NCBI GenBank assembly: GCA_964396245.1
Contig: CAYNEO010000026.1
Location: 1 to 53,646 of the forward strand
Direction of reading: 5' to 3'
From: CAYNEO01 sp964396245
GTDB taxonomy: Bacteria > Zixibacteria > MSB-5A5 > GN15 > FEB-12
DNA length: 53,646 nucleotides
In this document: piece by piece, positions 43,634 through 52,116 of the stretch
How positions within the stretch are numbered: position 1 is the first letter of the stretch
How the letters are laid out: every line of letters starts with the position of its first letter
Program-made: the position numbers and the translations under genes
The notes under the pieces: model-generated
Seen by the model: the letters and a program-made list of their open reading frames with translations, nothing else
Told to the model about the DNA's origin: nothing
The model's database searches: none

Positions 43634-43662
43634 TTGATTAGCCTTTCCGAGCAGCCTATATT
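43634..43662 (+). promoter_or_regulatory. Candidate promoter for the Lon-type protease
   Basis: TTGATT (43634-43639) and TATATT (43657-43662) are 17 bases apart, about 40 bases before the ATG at 43702. Confidence 0.6.
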
Positions 43663-43701
43663 GTCGCCAACTTTGTACTCATTGACCCAACGGAGGACAC
43701 G

Positions 43702-46212
43702 ATGCCGGCCCGCAAACGCTCGAAATCACCCAGGACCAAGCCGCTTACGTACAGGAACATCAATTATCAAGTCACGTACCATCCGAAGAATGTCCGCACC
43801 TCGAGTGACGTGACTCCGTGCACGGAGATTATCGGGCAGGCGCGTGCGGTGGAGGCAATCAGGCTGGGGTTGAGCGTGAAGAGCAAGGGCTACAATATCT
43901 TCGTGACGGGCATGGTGGGCACCGGTCGAACGACAACAATCAAGCATTTACTTGAGCAGCTCAACCACCAGAAGCCGGAGTTGCAGGATGTCTGCTATGT
44001 CAACTGTTTCAAAAATGAAGACACGCCGCGCGTGTTGACATTCCAGGCGGGCGAGGGTCGCCGGTTCAAGAAGGACATGGGCTACCTGACGGAGTCGCTT
44101 CGCAAGGTCGTCCCCAAGGTATTTCTCTCAGACGATTACAAGGACAAGCACAGCCGTCTCGTGCGGGAGTTCGAGAACCGCCAGAAGAAGCTGATCGGCG
44201 GATTCGAGGAAAAGCTGACCAAGGCCGGGTTCGTGATGGTGCAGATACAGACCGGGCTGGGCGTGCGCAACGAGATTCAGCCGCTGGTGGACAACGAGCC
44301 GGCATCGCTGGAGAAGCTCGAACGCCTGGCGAAAGAAGGCAAGTTTGCCATGGCGCAGCTCGATGAGTTACGGCGCAAGTGGGACAGCCTGCGGAGAGAG
44401 TTCGATATCACCTCGATAGAATCCAAGAAGCTGAGCGCCAAGCTCGAAGAGGGAATCGAGAAGCTGAAATACTCGATGGTGGCGCCGCTGGTGGCCGATA
44501 AGAGTAATCTGCTGAAAAAGCGCTATCCCTACGAGAAAGTAATCATGTACCTCGAGGAAGTCGAAGAGGCGCTGCTGAGCGATCTCGATCGATTCAGCGA
44601 GGCGCAGCCGCGGCGCGGTGAAGCGGAAGCTCCGGCATTTCGCAAGCGGGAACCGTTTGAGGAATTTTCGGTCAACCTGATACTCGATAACGCTGCAACG
44701 GACCATGTCCCGATCGTGATCGAGAAATCACCGTCATACAAGAATCTCTTCGGCTCGCTCGAACGTGTGGTTGACCGGTTCGGCTATTGGCGCACGGATT
44801 TCACGAGGATATTCGGCGGTTCGTTGCTGAAAGCCGCCGGGGGATTTCTGGTCATCAACGCCTTCGATCTGCTCAATGAGCCGGGCGTGTGGTGGCCGCT
44901 CAAGCGGACACTGAGGAACGCCGAGATGGAAATTGCGGCATACGATCCGTTCTTCATGATGGCGGGGGCCGGTATCAAGCCGGAACCGATTCCGATCAAC
45001 GTGAAAGTAGTCCTGATCGGTGAATCCTACCTGTACCACATGCTATGGCGGCTCGACGAGGATTTCAAGAAGGTGTTCAAGGTCAAGGCCGAATTCGACA
45101 GCGTGATGGAACTCACGGACAGCAATCTGGCCGAGTACTTCCAGTTTGTGCGTCGGATTGTCGATGAGGACAGCCTGCCTGCCTATGATGTCAGCGGGAT
45201 GCAGGCGGTGGCGGAATACGGTCGACGCCTGTCCGGGCACCGGGACAAGCTCTCGGTGCGTTTTACGGCGATTTCCGACATCATCCGGGAGGGAGCGTAC
45301 TGTGCGACCGAGCGGAAGGCGCACCGGGTTACGCGACAGGACGTTTACCACGCGATCAATAACAAGCGGCGGCGGATAAACCTGGTCGAGGACAAGGTAC
45401 AGGAGATGTTCGATAACGAAATGCTGCTCGTGTCCACGACCGGGACGGCGGTGGGGCAGATCAACGGGCTGGCGGTGTACAGTTATGGTGAATACATGTT
45501 CGGTCGCCCGACGCGGATAACGGTGAATACTTCGCTGGGGAAGTCCGGCGTGATCAATATCGAGCGTGAAGCTGACCTGTCCGGTCCGATTCACAACAAG
45601 GGCGTGCTTGTGCTGAGCGGTTACCTCCGGCAGATGTTTGCCCAGAACAAGCCGCTGATGATGTCGGCATCGATTTCATTCGAGCAGTCATACGGCGGGG
45701 TCGACGGTGACTCGGCATCATCGACAGAGATCTACGGCATCCTGTCATCGCTGTCAGGAATTCCCATCAAGCAGAACCTGGCGGTGACGGGATCGGTCAA
45801 CCAGAAGGGGGAGATACAGCCGATTGGCGGGGTCAACGAGAAGATCGAGGGCTTTTACGACGTGTGCAACAGTCGCGGGTTGACCGGCGACCAGGGCGTG
45901 CTCATCCCGCATCAGAATGTGCAGGACCTGATGCTTCGCCCCGACGTCATGGATGCGATCAAGAAGAAGAAATATCATATCTACGCGGTAAGGACGATAT
46001 CGGAAGGTATCGGATTGTTGACGGGCATGCCGGGCGGGGAACGTACCCCGGACGGAGGTTTCACTCCCGGTTCGGTGCTCGCTCAGGTCGATCAGAAGCT
46101 GTATGACATGGTTGTCGACCTCGAGCAGTTCGGCAAGGCGATACAGAATCAAACTGATGATAGGAACGACGAGAAATCGTCGAAGCGGAAGCGATCAAAG
46201 AAGAGCAAGTAG
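43702..46212 (+). CDS. Lon-type AAA+ protease (AAA_32/Lon_C family)
   Basis: An 836-residue ATP-dependent protease of the atypical Lon group lacking the Lon N-terminal substrate domain. The P-loop is FVTGMVGTGRTTT (about residues 68-79), with Arg76 where Lon has Lys, as is usual in this group. A long coiled-coil insertion (about residues 145-310) follows, then the Walker-B-like GGFLVINAFDLL. The C-terminal protease domain carries the Ser-Lys dyad: Ser671 in GVDGDSASSTE and Lys714 in GGVNEKIEGF, 43 residues apart as in Lon. The tail is very basic (SSKRKRSKKSK). GGAGG lies five bases before the ATG. It is cytoplasmic and monocistronic; family members are linked to protein quality control, but the substrates here are unknown. 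Confidence 0.93.
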   Translation: MPARKRSKSPRTKPLTYRNINYQVTYHPKNVRTSSDVTPCTEIIGQARAVEAIRLGLSVKSKGYNIFVTGMVGTGRTTTIKHLLEQLNHQKPELQDVCYVNCFKNEDTPRVLTFQAGEGRRFKKDMGYLTESLRKVVPKVFLSDDYKDKHSRLVREFENRQKKLIGGFEEKLTKAGFVMVQIQTGLGVRNEIQPLVDNEPASLEKLERLAKEGKFAMAQLDELRRKWDSLRREFDITSIESKKLSAKLEEGIEKLKYSMVAPLVADKSNLLKKRYPYEKVIMYLEEVEEALLSDLDRFSEAQPRRGEAEAPAFRKREPFEEFSVNLILDNAATDHVPIVIEKSPSYKNLFGSLERVVDRFGYWRTDFTRIFGGSLLKAAGGFLVINAFDLLNEPGVWWPLKRTLRNAEMEIAAYDPFFMMAGAGIKPEPIPINVKVVLIGESYLYHMLWRLDEDFKKVFKVKAEFDSVMELTDSNLAEYFQFVRRIVDEDSLPAYDVSGMQAVAEYGRRLSGHRDKLSVRFTAISDIIREGAYCATERKAHRVTRQDVYHAINNKRRRINLVEDKVQEMFDNEMLLVSTTGTAVGQINGLAVYSYGEYMFGRPTRITVNTSLGKSGVINIEREADLSGPIHNKGVLVLSGYLRQMFAQNKPLMMSASISFEQSYGGVDGDSASSTEIYGILSSLSGIPIKQNLAVTGSVNQKGEIQPIGGVNEKIEGFYDVCNSRGLTGDQGVLIPHQNVQDLMLRPDVMDAIKKKKYHIYAVRTISEGIGLLTGMPGGERTPDGGFTPGSVLAQVDQKLYDMVVDLEQFGKAIQNQTDDRNDEKSSKRKRSKKSK

Positions 46213-46424
46213 TCTGCGGAACCTGTGAACCCGTCGTTCATGGATCATCAGTTCATCGGTAAACCTGCACATTTCTCTTGACATGTTTAGTGGTGTGATG
46301 TTCTTTTTCGGAAGAACGACGTCGTGAATGTTCAATGCGCAAAGCTAATTGAGCCGGACAGCTGAACTCGACAAGAAGTCGATGCTTTCGCTCATACGCT
46401 TTTCACGAAGCGTTCTGATTCCTG

Positions 46425-46459
46425 ACACGGTCGACCACTCGGCCGTGTTCTCTTTTCCC
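46425..46459 (+). terminator. Probable terminator after the Lon-type protease
   Basis: ACACGG (46425-46430) pairs with CCGTGT (46443-46448), with a short inner CGA/TCG stem, followed by the T-rich TTCTCTTTTCCCC. It is imperfect and about 210 bases past the stop, so confidence is limited. Confidence 0.45.
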
Positions 46460-46480
46460 CTCCGGCGAAACTCATCGGGT

Positions 46481-46510
46481 AAAAAAACGGCGGATCATCG
46501 AGACCCGCCG
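46481..46510 (-). terminator. Intrinsic terminator of the protease-propeller-barrel gene
   Basis: On the minus strand CGGCGG pairs with CCGCCG around an 11-base loop and is followed by seven T, 25 bases past the stop. Confidence 0.75.
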
Positions 46511-46534
46511 CATGCCTATCAGCGTAGCTTTCTT

Positions 46535-49500
46535 CTAGAAGTCGGCTCCGAAGGAGAAGTACGAAGTTGGATGATCCGAGACAGTCGCGAAGTCGGTCGA
46601 CCAGGCGAGGTCATAACGGAGCAGGACGAAATTGAACAGGTTGGCGCGGAGTCCGAATCCGAAGCCGGTTTTGATATCCTGCAGTCGACTTGATCCGCCG
46701 GACGATGTTCCGCCCTTGAAATTGTTCCCGTACCAGGCGGCGCCCATGTCGGTGAAGACGGCGCCGGTCACGTTGGTGATGACGAACCGCAGCGGGAAGC
46801 GCATGACGAAGTACTGGATCATGGGGAATCGGAATTCCCAGTTCATCAAGGCGTAACGATCGCCGGATATTTCGTAATACGGTATACCGCGCAAGGGCGT
46901 CACGACGTTGGAGAAATACAGGTTCTGGGCATCGTACACATCATCGGAAACGTCCCGAGATCCGATCCAGTTGGTGGTGCCGCCGAGGTAATACCGTTTT
47001 GGCGTCTTTCCCTCGGAGGCGGCGCCGGAGAACCGGAGCGCCATGGAGAATGTGTTTTTGAAGTGCCAGTATTTGCGGTAGTCGAAGCTGGCGGCATAGT
47101 ACTCCAGACGATTGGCATCGAAGAAGTCGACGGCCGTTTCCAGCGTGAACTTGGCGCGCCGGCCGTTGATCGGTCCCGTGTAACCCCAGAGAATGTTGTC
47201 GAACACGTAGGACATGGCGAAGGCGCTGGCCTTGATGCCGTAGTTCGTACGGGGGTCGTCGAAGTCATAGAATTTCCGGTCGATGAAGTACTGCGAGGCG
47301 ATGAACTCCAGCCGGCTGAAGGTCGAAAACGGCCGGCTGACAAATCCCTGCACGCCATAGAAGCGGTCGGAAAACAGGTGGTTGAAGTTGTCGATGTAAT
47401 AGTTCTTCGTATGGAAGAAGCCGCCGCCGAAATTAACCCGGTGCGTGCTGTTGAAATAATAGGCCTGGATGATTGACTGGTCGATGGTGTTTACCAGATC
47501 GGTTGCCACGTAAATCTGCTGATTCCCGAGGTAGTCCGAGAACACGAAGAAGGTCTGGCCACTGAGACCAAAGAAGGTGTCATAGGAAAAACCGCCGCCC
47601 ATGTAATCCGGCGTGAATTTCGTTTTGTATTCCTTGATCTGGTATTCGCCGCTGGGCAGGATGGGCGGCACGGAATCGAATGCGCTCGACTCCGGTATTT
47701 TGCCGGCGTACCGGCTGCTGTCCTCGGGAACGTCGACCATCACCGAATCCAGCGGATCCTCGCCGGTGGTATCGGCGACCTTCTGGGTATCCGTTTCGGA
47801 GACGAACACAAACTCGTCATCGTACGTGCCTGTTTTGGTGATCACCGAATCCTGCAGAGAGCCGGTATCGGCTGTCTGTGTCGAATCGGCCGCCGTGGTA
47901 TCGATAGGTGAATATTCGGTGGAGTCGGACATCTGCGCCAGCATCGAGTCGGTTACCGGGTAAGTCGTGTACTCGTCACCGGCGTTTGTCGAGTCGGTGT
48001 CGGTGGTGTCGGTTCTTCTGGCCTTGTTGGGTTCGTCTATGGCCGCGCTTTGCGGGGGCTTCTGTGTGGAAGCAACCGGCCTGGAAAACGTTCCCTTCCC
48101 GTTATATTCGCCGAGGACAAAACCTGTCGGCTGAAGGACGCCGTCGTCTCCTACCGGGACAATGTCTTTGAGGATGTAAATGTCCCAGCCGCCGCGGTTC
48201 ATGGCGGAGAAGGCCAGCTTCTTGCCGTCGGGAGACCACGAGATATTCTTGGTACCGGAGAGGATGTCGGTGACGGCGTAATAGTTTACGGTGTCGATGT
48301 AACCGATGTAGATGTTGTCGGTGCCGTTGCGATTCGAAATAAAAGCGATCTTTTTGCCGTCGGGCGAAACCTTCGGCTTCTTGTTTTCACCCGGTCCGAC
48401 TTTGATCGGCGATACCCGTTTGCGGGCAAGATCCACGGCGAAAATGTTGTAGTAGCCGTAGGAGAAACCGCCGGGGCGAATCAGGCTCTCATCGGTGAAC
48501 GGGCGACCGGCGAGATCGACGGTTGGGTTCTCGGGATGCGGACGGTCCGATGAGAAGACTATCTGCCGGGAGTCCGGCATCCAGACCGGGTCGACGTCGT
48601 CAAAGCGATCATCGGTGATCTGCTCGATATAGTCATCCTTGATGTGATAGACGAAAATGTCACGTTTGTTGCGGTCGAGGGCCGAGAAGGCAACCATGCT
48701 GCCGTCGGGCGACCACGACGGGGATACGATGTTGTAGTAGTCAAGACGCTTTTTCAGGTACGTATCTTCGTCCTTGATGTTATGGAAGAACAGCGCTTCT
48801 TTGCCTTTCGATTTGGCGACAAACACGATATCACGGCCGTCCGGCGAGAATGACATGCCCGATACATAGGCGTGCAGTGACTCCAGATCGCCGGAACGCT
48901 CGGATTTAACCAGGCTCTTGATCTTCTTGCCGTCGACAGCGGAGATCATGATGATTTCGGTGTAGTCGGAAATGTCGGAGAAGATAGCCAGCCGGTCACC
49001 GTCGGGGGAGAACGTCGGCGCCTCGTTGAAATAGGAGCCGTCCTCACGGGACTTGGTCAGCTGCTTGGCGACTTCCTCGGTCTCCTTGCGCTTGGCGATT
49101 TCCGGCCAGTAGCGGCGTTTCATTTCACGGGAGAAGTCCTTGTATAGTTCTTCCTGGTCGACGCCGATAGACGCTTTCAGGGCTTTATCCATGGTCAGCA
49201 GGACGCGGCCTTTCTTGAGAATTTCGCCGAGCTTGTCTTCGCCGTATTTCTGGGCGATATACATGACCATCGCCTGACCTTCGGTATACGGCAGGTAGCC
49301 ATAAATGTAATCCGGCGGGGCGAGGTAGTTGTTGATCGTGGCGTCGCGTACGAACATATCCGACCAGTAATCCCACCCGTTGCGCGAGCAGTACTCCGCG
49401 AGACCCTCGGCGTACCAAAGGGGGACGTTGAACAGCCGCTGACGGGAGAGCAGTTTGGCGAACATGTTGCCGTAGAGCATGTCAAACGTCACGGCATGGA

Positions 49501-49918
49501 CGAGCTCGTGGTTGATCACATGCCGGAAATCCTCGTAGGAACCGTCGAACGGCAGGACCATCCGGTTTTTGAATACTTCGGTGAATCCGCCGACTCCCTC
49601 GGGCAGCAGACCGGCAGCAATATTCGTCTGCTGGAAATCGTTATGGGAGTTGTATATGAAAAGCGGCACGCGGTCCTGGAGGCGGTAATCGAGAATTTCG
49701 GATATCTGATCATACGAGGATTCCATGACGTCGGCGGCGAACTTGGCCGTGGCGTAGGCGTCCTCGTAGAAGTAGATGTCGAAGTGCTTGGTCTGGATGT
49801 ACTTCCAGTCAAAGTCCTTGTACCGGACCTTATTCTTTCCGAAGTAGGTTTCCTGGGCGGCTAACGAGGCGGAAAGGAAGCTGACAAGAAGCAGCGCGCC
49901 AATGAAGATCTTCCGCAT
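46535..49918 (-). CDS. Metalloprotease / TolB-like propeller / outer-membrane beta-barrel fusion
   Basis: An 1127-residue exported protein with three modules. After a signal peptide (MRKIFIGALLLVSFLSASLAAQ), residues 30-270 form a gluzincin-type peptidase with HELVH at 137-141 and the third ligand in WYAEGLAEY (Glu171). Residues 290-630 hold PD40 propeller blades (TFSPDGDRLAIFSD, SWSPDGSMVAFSA, KVSPDGKKIAFISN). A linker rich in Asp, Ser and Thr (about 640-760) leads to a C-terminal barrel (about 770-1127) of the BamA/bacterial-surface-antigen kind, ending YFSFGADF. The protease and propeller would face the periplasm, tethered to the outer membrane by the barrel. It has its own promoter and lies 128 bases after murA on the same strand. 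Domain calls are firm; function is unknown. Confidence 0.88.
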   Translation of the reverse strand: MRKIFIGALLLVSFLSASLAAQETYFGKNKVRYKDFDWKYIQTKHFDIYFYEDAYATAKFAADVMESSYDQISEILDYRLQDRVPLFIYNSHNDFQQTNIAAGLLPEGVGGFTEVFKNRMVLPFDGSYEDFRHVINHELVHAVTFDMLYGNMFAKLLSRQRLFNVPLWYAEGLAEYCSRNGWDYWSDMFVRDATINNYLAPPDYIYGYLPYTEGQAMVMYIAQKYGEDKLGEILKKGRVLLTMDKALKASIGVDQEELYKDFSREMKRRYWPEIAKRKETEEVAKQLTKSREDGSYFNEAPTFSPDGDRLAIFSDISDYTEIIMISAVDGKKIKSLVKSERSGDLESLHAYVSGMSFSPDGRDIVFVAKSKGKEALFFHNIKDEDTYLKKRLDYYNIVSPSWSPDGSMVAFSALDRNKRDIFVYHIKDDYIEQITDDRFDDVDPVWMPDSRQIVFSSDRPHPENPTVDLAGRPFTDESLIRPGGFSYGYYNIFAVDLARKRVSPIKVGPGENKKPKVSPDGKKIAFISNRNGTDNIYIGYIDTVNYYAVTDILSGTKNISWSPDGKKLAFSAMNRGGWDIYILKDIVPVGDDGVLQPTGFVLGEYNGKGTFSRPVASTQKPPQSAAIDEPNKARRTDTTDTDSTNAGDEYTTYPVTDSMLAQMSDSTEYSPIDTTAADSTQTADTGSLQDSVITKTGTYDDEFVFVSETDTQKVADTTGEDPLDSVMVDVPEDSSRYAGKIPESSAFDSVPPILPSGEYQIKEYKTKFTPDYMGGGFSYDTFFGLSGQTFFVFSDYLGNQQIYVATDLVNTIDQSIIQAYYFNSTHRVNFGGGFFHTKNYYIDNFNHLFSDRFYGVQGFVSRPFSTFSRLEFIASQYFIDRKFYDFDDPRTNYGIKASAFAMSYVFDNILWGYTGPINGRRAKFTLETAVDFFDANRLEYYAASFDYRKYWHFKNTFSMALRFSGAASEGKTPKRYYLGGTTNWIGSRDVSDDVYDAQNLYFSNVVTPLRGIPYYEISGDRYALMNWEFRFPMIQYFVMRFPLRFVITNVTGAVFTDMGAAWYGNNFKGGTSSGGSSRLQDIKTGFGFGLRANLFNFVLLRYDLAWSTDFATVSDHPTSYFSFGADF

Positions 49919-49960
49919 ATATAATCACATCCTTCGACTATGTTGTGACGGCCCTGATAC

Positions 49961-49989
49961 AAGGTAACGTCGGTTGTACTCTCTGCCAA
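49961..49989 (-). promoter_or_regulatory. Candidate promoter for the protease-propeller-barrel gene
   Basis: On the minus strand TTGGCA (plus 49984-49989) is 17 bases from TACCTT (plus 49961-49966), about 45 bases before the ATG at 49918, so the gene need not depend on murA readthrough. Confidence 0.45.
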
Positions 49990-50046
49990 ATGCTGAATCC
50001 GGCCTGTATCGTTATCTACGTTCGGGCGGGGGCAGGGTTCCTTCTG

Positions 50047-51309
50047 CTACATTCTGGCCCTGGCGATATTGGCGCCGAGAGCAGCGAGTTTTTCCTCAAG
50101 GCGATAGTAGCCCCGGTCAATATGATAGACGCGCAAGACCTCCGATTTGCCCAACGCGGCCAGGCAGGCAAGGGTAATGCCGGCGCCGGCGCGGATATCG
50201 GGCGCCATGACCTCGGCCCCCCGCAGTTCCTTGATACCGGTCACGGCGGCCTCGGAACTCATGACCGCAATCTCGGCCCCGAGACGGCGGAGTTCCATGG
50301 CGTGAGAGAATCTATCTATAAAAACAGTTTCCTTGATATGCGATGTTCCTGTGGAAATACATGATGCCGCCATAATGCAGGCCTGCAAATCGGTCGGGAA
50401 GCCAGGATAAGGAAAGGTAGTGACTTCCACCGGCGCGGGCTTTTTCGGTCCCTTGACCGTGATGGAGCGGCGGGCGGTCTGGACAGTGCAACCCATTTCC
50501 ATGAGCTTCCGGTTGACCATGGTAAGGTGATTCGGGTCGAAACCGCTTATCTCGACTTTTCCGCCGGTAATAGCCGCGCCGATCATGAACGTGCCGGCCA
50601 CGAGCCGATCGCCGGAAACGGTATATTCCACCGGCTTGAGCCGTTTGACCGGTTCGACAGTGATATTGGGAGTACCGACCCCGTGAATCTTCGCGCCGGC
50701 TTTGGTCAGGAAATTGGCGACATCGACAATCTCCGGGTCGCAGGCGGCGTTGATTATTTGCGTTTTGCCTTTCGCGAAAGCAGCCCCGAAGAGGATATTT
50801 TCGGTACCGGTGTGCGAGGGACGGTCGAAATAGATCACGCCGCCCTTGAGCGGTTTACCCCGGGCGATAATATACCCGCTTTTCTCGGAGACCTTCGCGC
50901 CGAGGTTCATGAACCCCTTGATATGGAAATCGACCGGCCTTGCGCCGAGCGAGCAACCACCCGGAAGCGAGATTTTGGCTTCGCCAAGACGGGCAAGCAG
51001 CGGACCGAGGACCAGGAACGATGCCCGCATCTGCCGCATAAGGTCATACGGCGCAACGTTTCCCGCCAGTTCGCGGGCGTTTATGGTCATGACCTGCGCC
51101 TTTTCGTCGTAAGTGACTTTGACGCCGAGATATTCCAGAACGGATTTGAGGGTGAAAATATCCCTGAGCGGGGGGATATTTTTCAGAACGGTTTCGCCTT
51201 TGTCGATCAGGAGAGCGCCGGCAATAATGGGCAGCGCGGCGTTTTTGGATCCTTCGACTTTGACCTTCCCCTTGAGGACATTCGGTCCCTGAATAACGAA
51301 TTTATCCAT
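50047..51309 (-). CDS. murA: UDP-N-acetylglucosamine 1-carboxyvinyltransferase
   Basis: A 420-residue cytoplasmic EPSP-synthase-fold enzyme that adds enolpyruvate from PEP to UDP-GlcNAc, the first committed step of peptidoglycan synthesis. Length and motifs fit MurA: Lys22 in VEGSKNAALPI, the active-site Cys119 in LPGGCSLGARPVDFH, and the late TFPYPGFPTDLQA segment that binds the sugar nucleotide. Cys at the active-site position predicts sensitivity to fosfomycin (family knowledge; MurA with Asp is resistant). The start ATG at 51309 lacks an obvious Shine-Dalgarno. The next gene downstream on this strand, at 49918, has its own promoter. Confidence 0.97.
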   Translation of the reverse strand: MDKFVIQGPNVLKGKVKVEGSKNAALPIIAGALLIDKGETVLKNIPPLRDIFTLKSVLEYLGVKVTYDEKAQVMTINARELAGNVAPYDLMRQMRASFLVLGPLLARLGEAKISLPGGCSLGARPVDFHIKGFMNLGAKVSEKSGYIIARGKPLKGGVIYFDRPSHTGTENILFGAAFAKGKTQIINAACDPEIVDVANFLTKAGAKIHGVGTPNITVEPVKRLKPVEYTVSGDRLVAGTFMIGAAITGGKVEISGFDPNHLTMVNRKLMEMGCTVQTARRSITVKGPKKPAPVEVTTFPYPGFPTDLQACIMAASCISTGTSHIKETVFIDRFSHAMELRRLGAEIAVMSSEAAVTGIKELRGAEVMAPDIRAGAGITLACLAALGKSEVLRVYHIDRGYYRLEEKLAALGANIARARM

Positions 51310-51416
51310 GCACTAATTGTAACCGAAACAACGACTTCGGTTCCTCTCTCGCTGGTGTTTTTTCTTTAGTTCGGCCTTGCCGGGCAATCTGGTTAGCGGA
51401 GGCCGAAAAAGAAAGC

Positions 51417-51451
51417 AAAAAAATCGGCCGGGCTGTTACACCCGGCCGATT
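51417..51451 (-). terminator. Intrinsic terminator of the DUF4416 gene
   Basis: On the minus strand AATCGGCCGGG pairs perfectly over 11 bases with CCCGGCCGATT around an eight-base loop and runs into a T tract. It lies between the DUF4416 gene and murA, so murA needs its own promoter. Confidence 0.9.
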
Positions 51452-51505
51452 GTCGACCCCTCCAAGCTTTTCTTGCGCTTCTAATGCGGTGGATGCCGCC
51501 CTCTC

Positions 51506-52057
51506 TTAGATCAGTCCCGGGGAGATTTCCTCCACGAGGTCAAAAGAATTACGTACGCGGAGGAAGAAATCGATAGCCTCATCGTGATAAAAATCCGGAT
51601 TTGTCCACGGCAGGCGGGTGAAGTAATCGCGCGCGTAGATCAGCGCCGTTTCGGCGAAGACGCCGTCGGACAGGTAAATGCGGTGGTTGAACTCCCGGTG
51701 ATGGGCCATGACGAGGTTCTCCGGCGTCATCAGGCCGGGGTCGATATTGACCGTCCGGAAGATATGGTCCTCGACATGATCGGCGAACTGCGACTCGACC
51801 CTGGCGCACATCTTCTTGATCGTCGGCAGGGCGTCGCGGCGGACGAGGCGCTCGAACGAAAAGAAGCGGCGCTGGAGATAGTTGCCCATTTCTTCGACAT
51901 ACTCCTGGGTCGGGGTACAGGGGATATCGACAGTTTCGTACTGGACCGGTCCGAGGTGACGCTCGAGCCTGGTGAGTGAATCGGCGAGGGCGTCCACCGA
52001 TGAGTAGATGTAGGATACGACCAGTCGCGCGGGCGGTGGTTCCTGTGCTCGTGCCAT
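51506..52057 (-). CDS. DUF4416 family protein
   Basis: A 183-residue soluble protein of the uncharacterised DUF4416 family. Matching family blocks are visible: ARLVVSYIYSS at the N-terminus, LGPVQYETVDIPC, EEMGNYLQRRFFSFERLV, RTVNIDPGLMTPENLVMA, EFNHRIYLSDGVFAETALIY and LPWTNPDFYHDEAIDFF. No catalytic motif is known for the family, though the conserved Asp, His and Glu residues hint at a metal or nucleotide site. The ATG at 52057 lacks a clear ribosome site. It is monocistronic with a strong terminator. No function should be inferred beyond family membership. Confidence 0.85.
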   Translation of the reverse strand: MARAQEPPPARLVVSYIYSSVDALADSLTRLERHLGPVQYETVDIPCTPTQEYVEEMGNYLQRRFFSFERLVRRDALPTIKKMCARVESQFADHVEDHIFRTVNIDPGLMTPENLVMAHHREFNHRIYLSDGVFAETALIYARDYFTRLPWTNPDFYHDEAIDFFLRVRNSFDLVEEISPGLI

Positions 52058-52116
52058 GAAGGTAGTTTATAACTACAGGCGGCGGCGTCAACAAAAACTC
52101 GGCAAGTGTGCACGAT

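Larger units (their letters stand above)
46213..46534. other. Convergent intergenic region with terminators
   Basis: No gene is supported here. It holds a minus-strand terminator (46481-46510), a weaker plus-strand one (46425-46459) and a small hairpin ACGCTT/AAGCGT at 46396-46413. Confidence 0.55.

Noticed and set aside
46349..46693. 114-codon plus-strand frame
   Set aside because: Runs through a terminator and into the 3' end of the protease-barrel gene on the other strand; no protein-like features.
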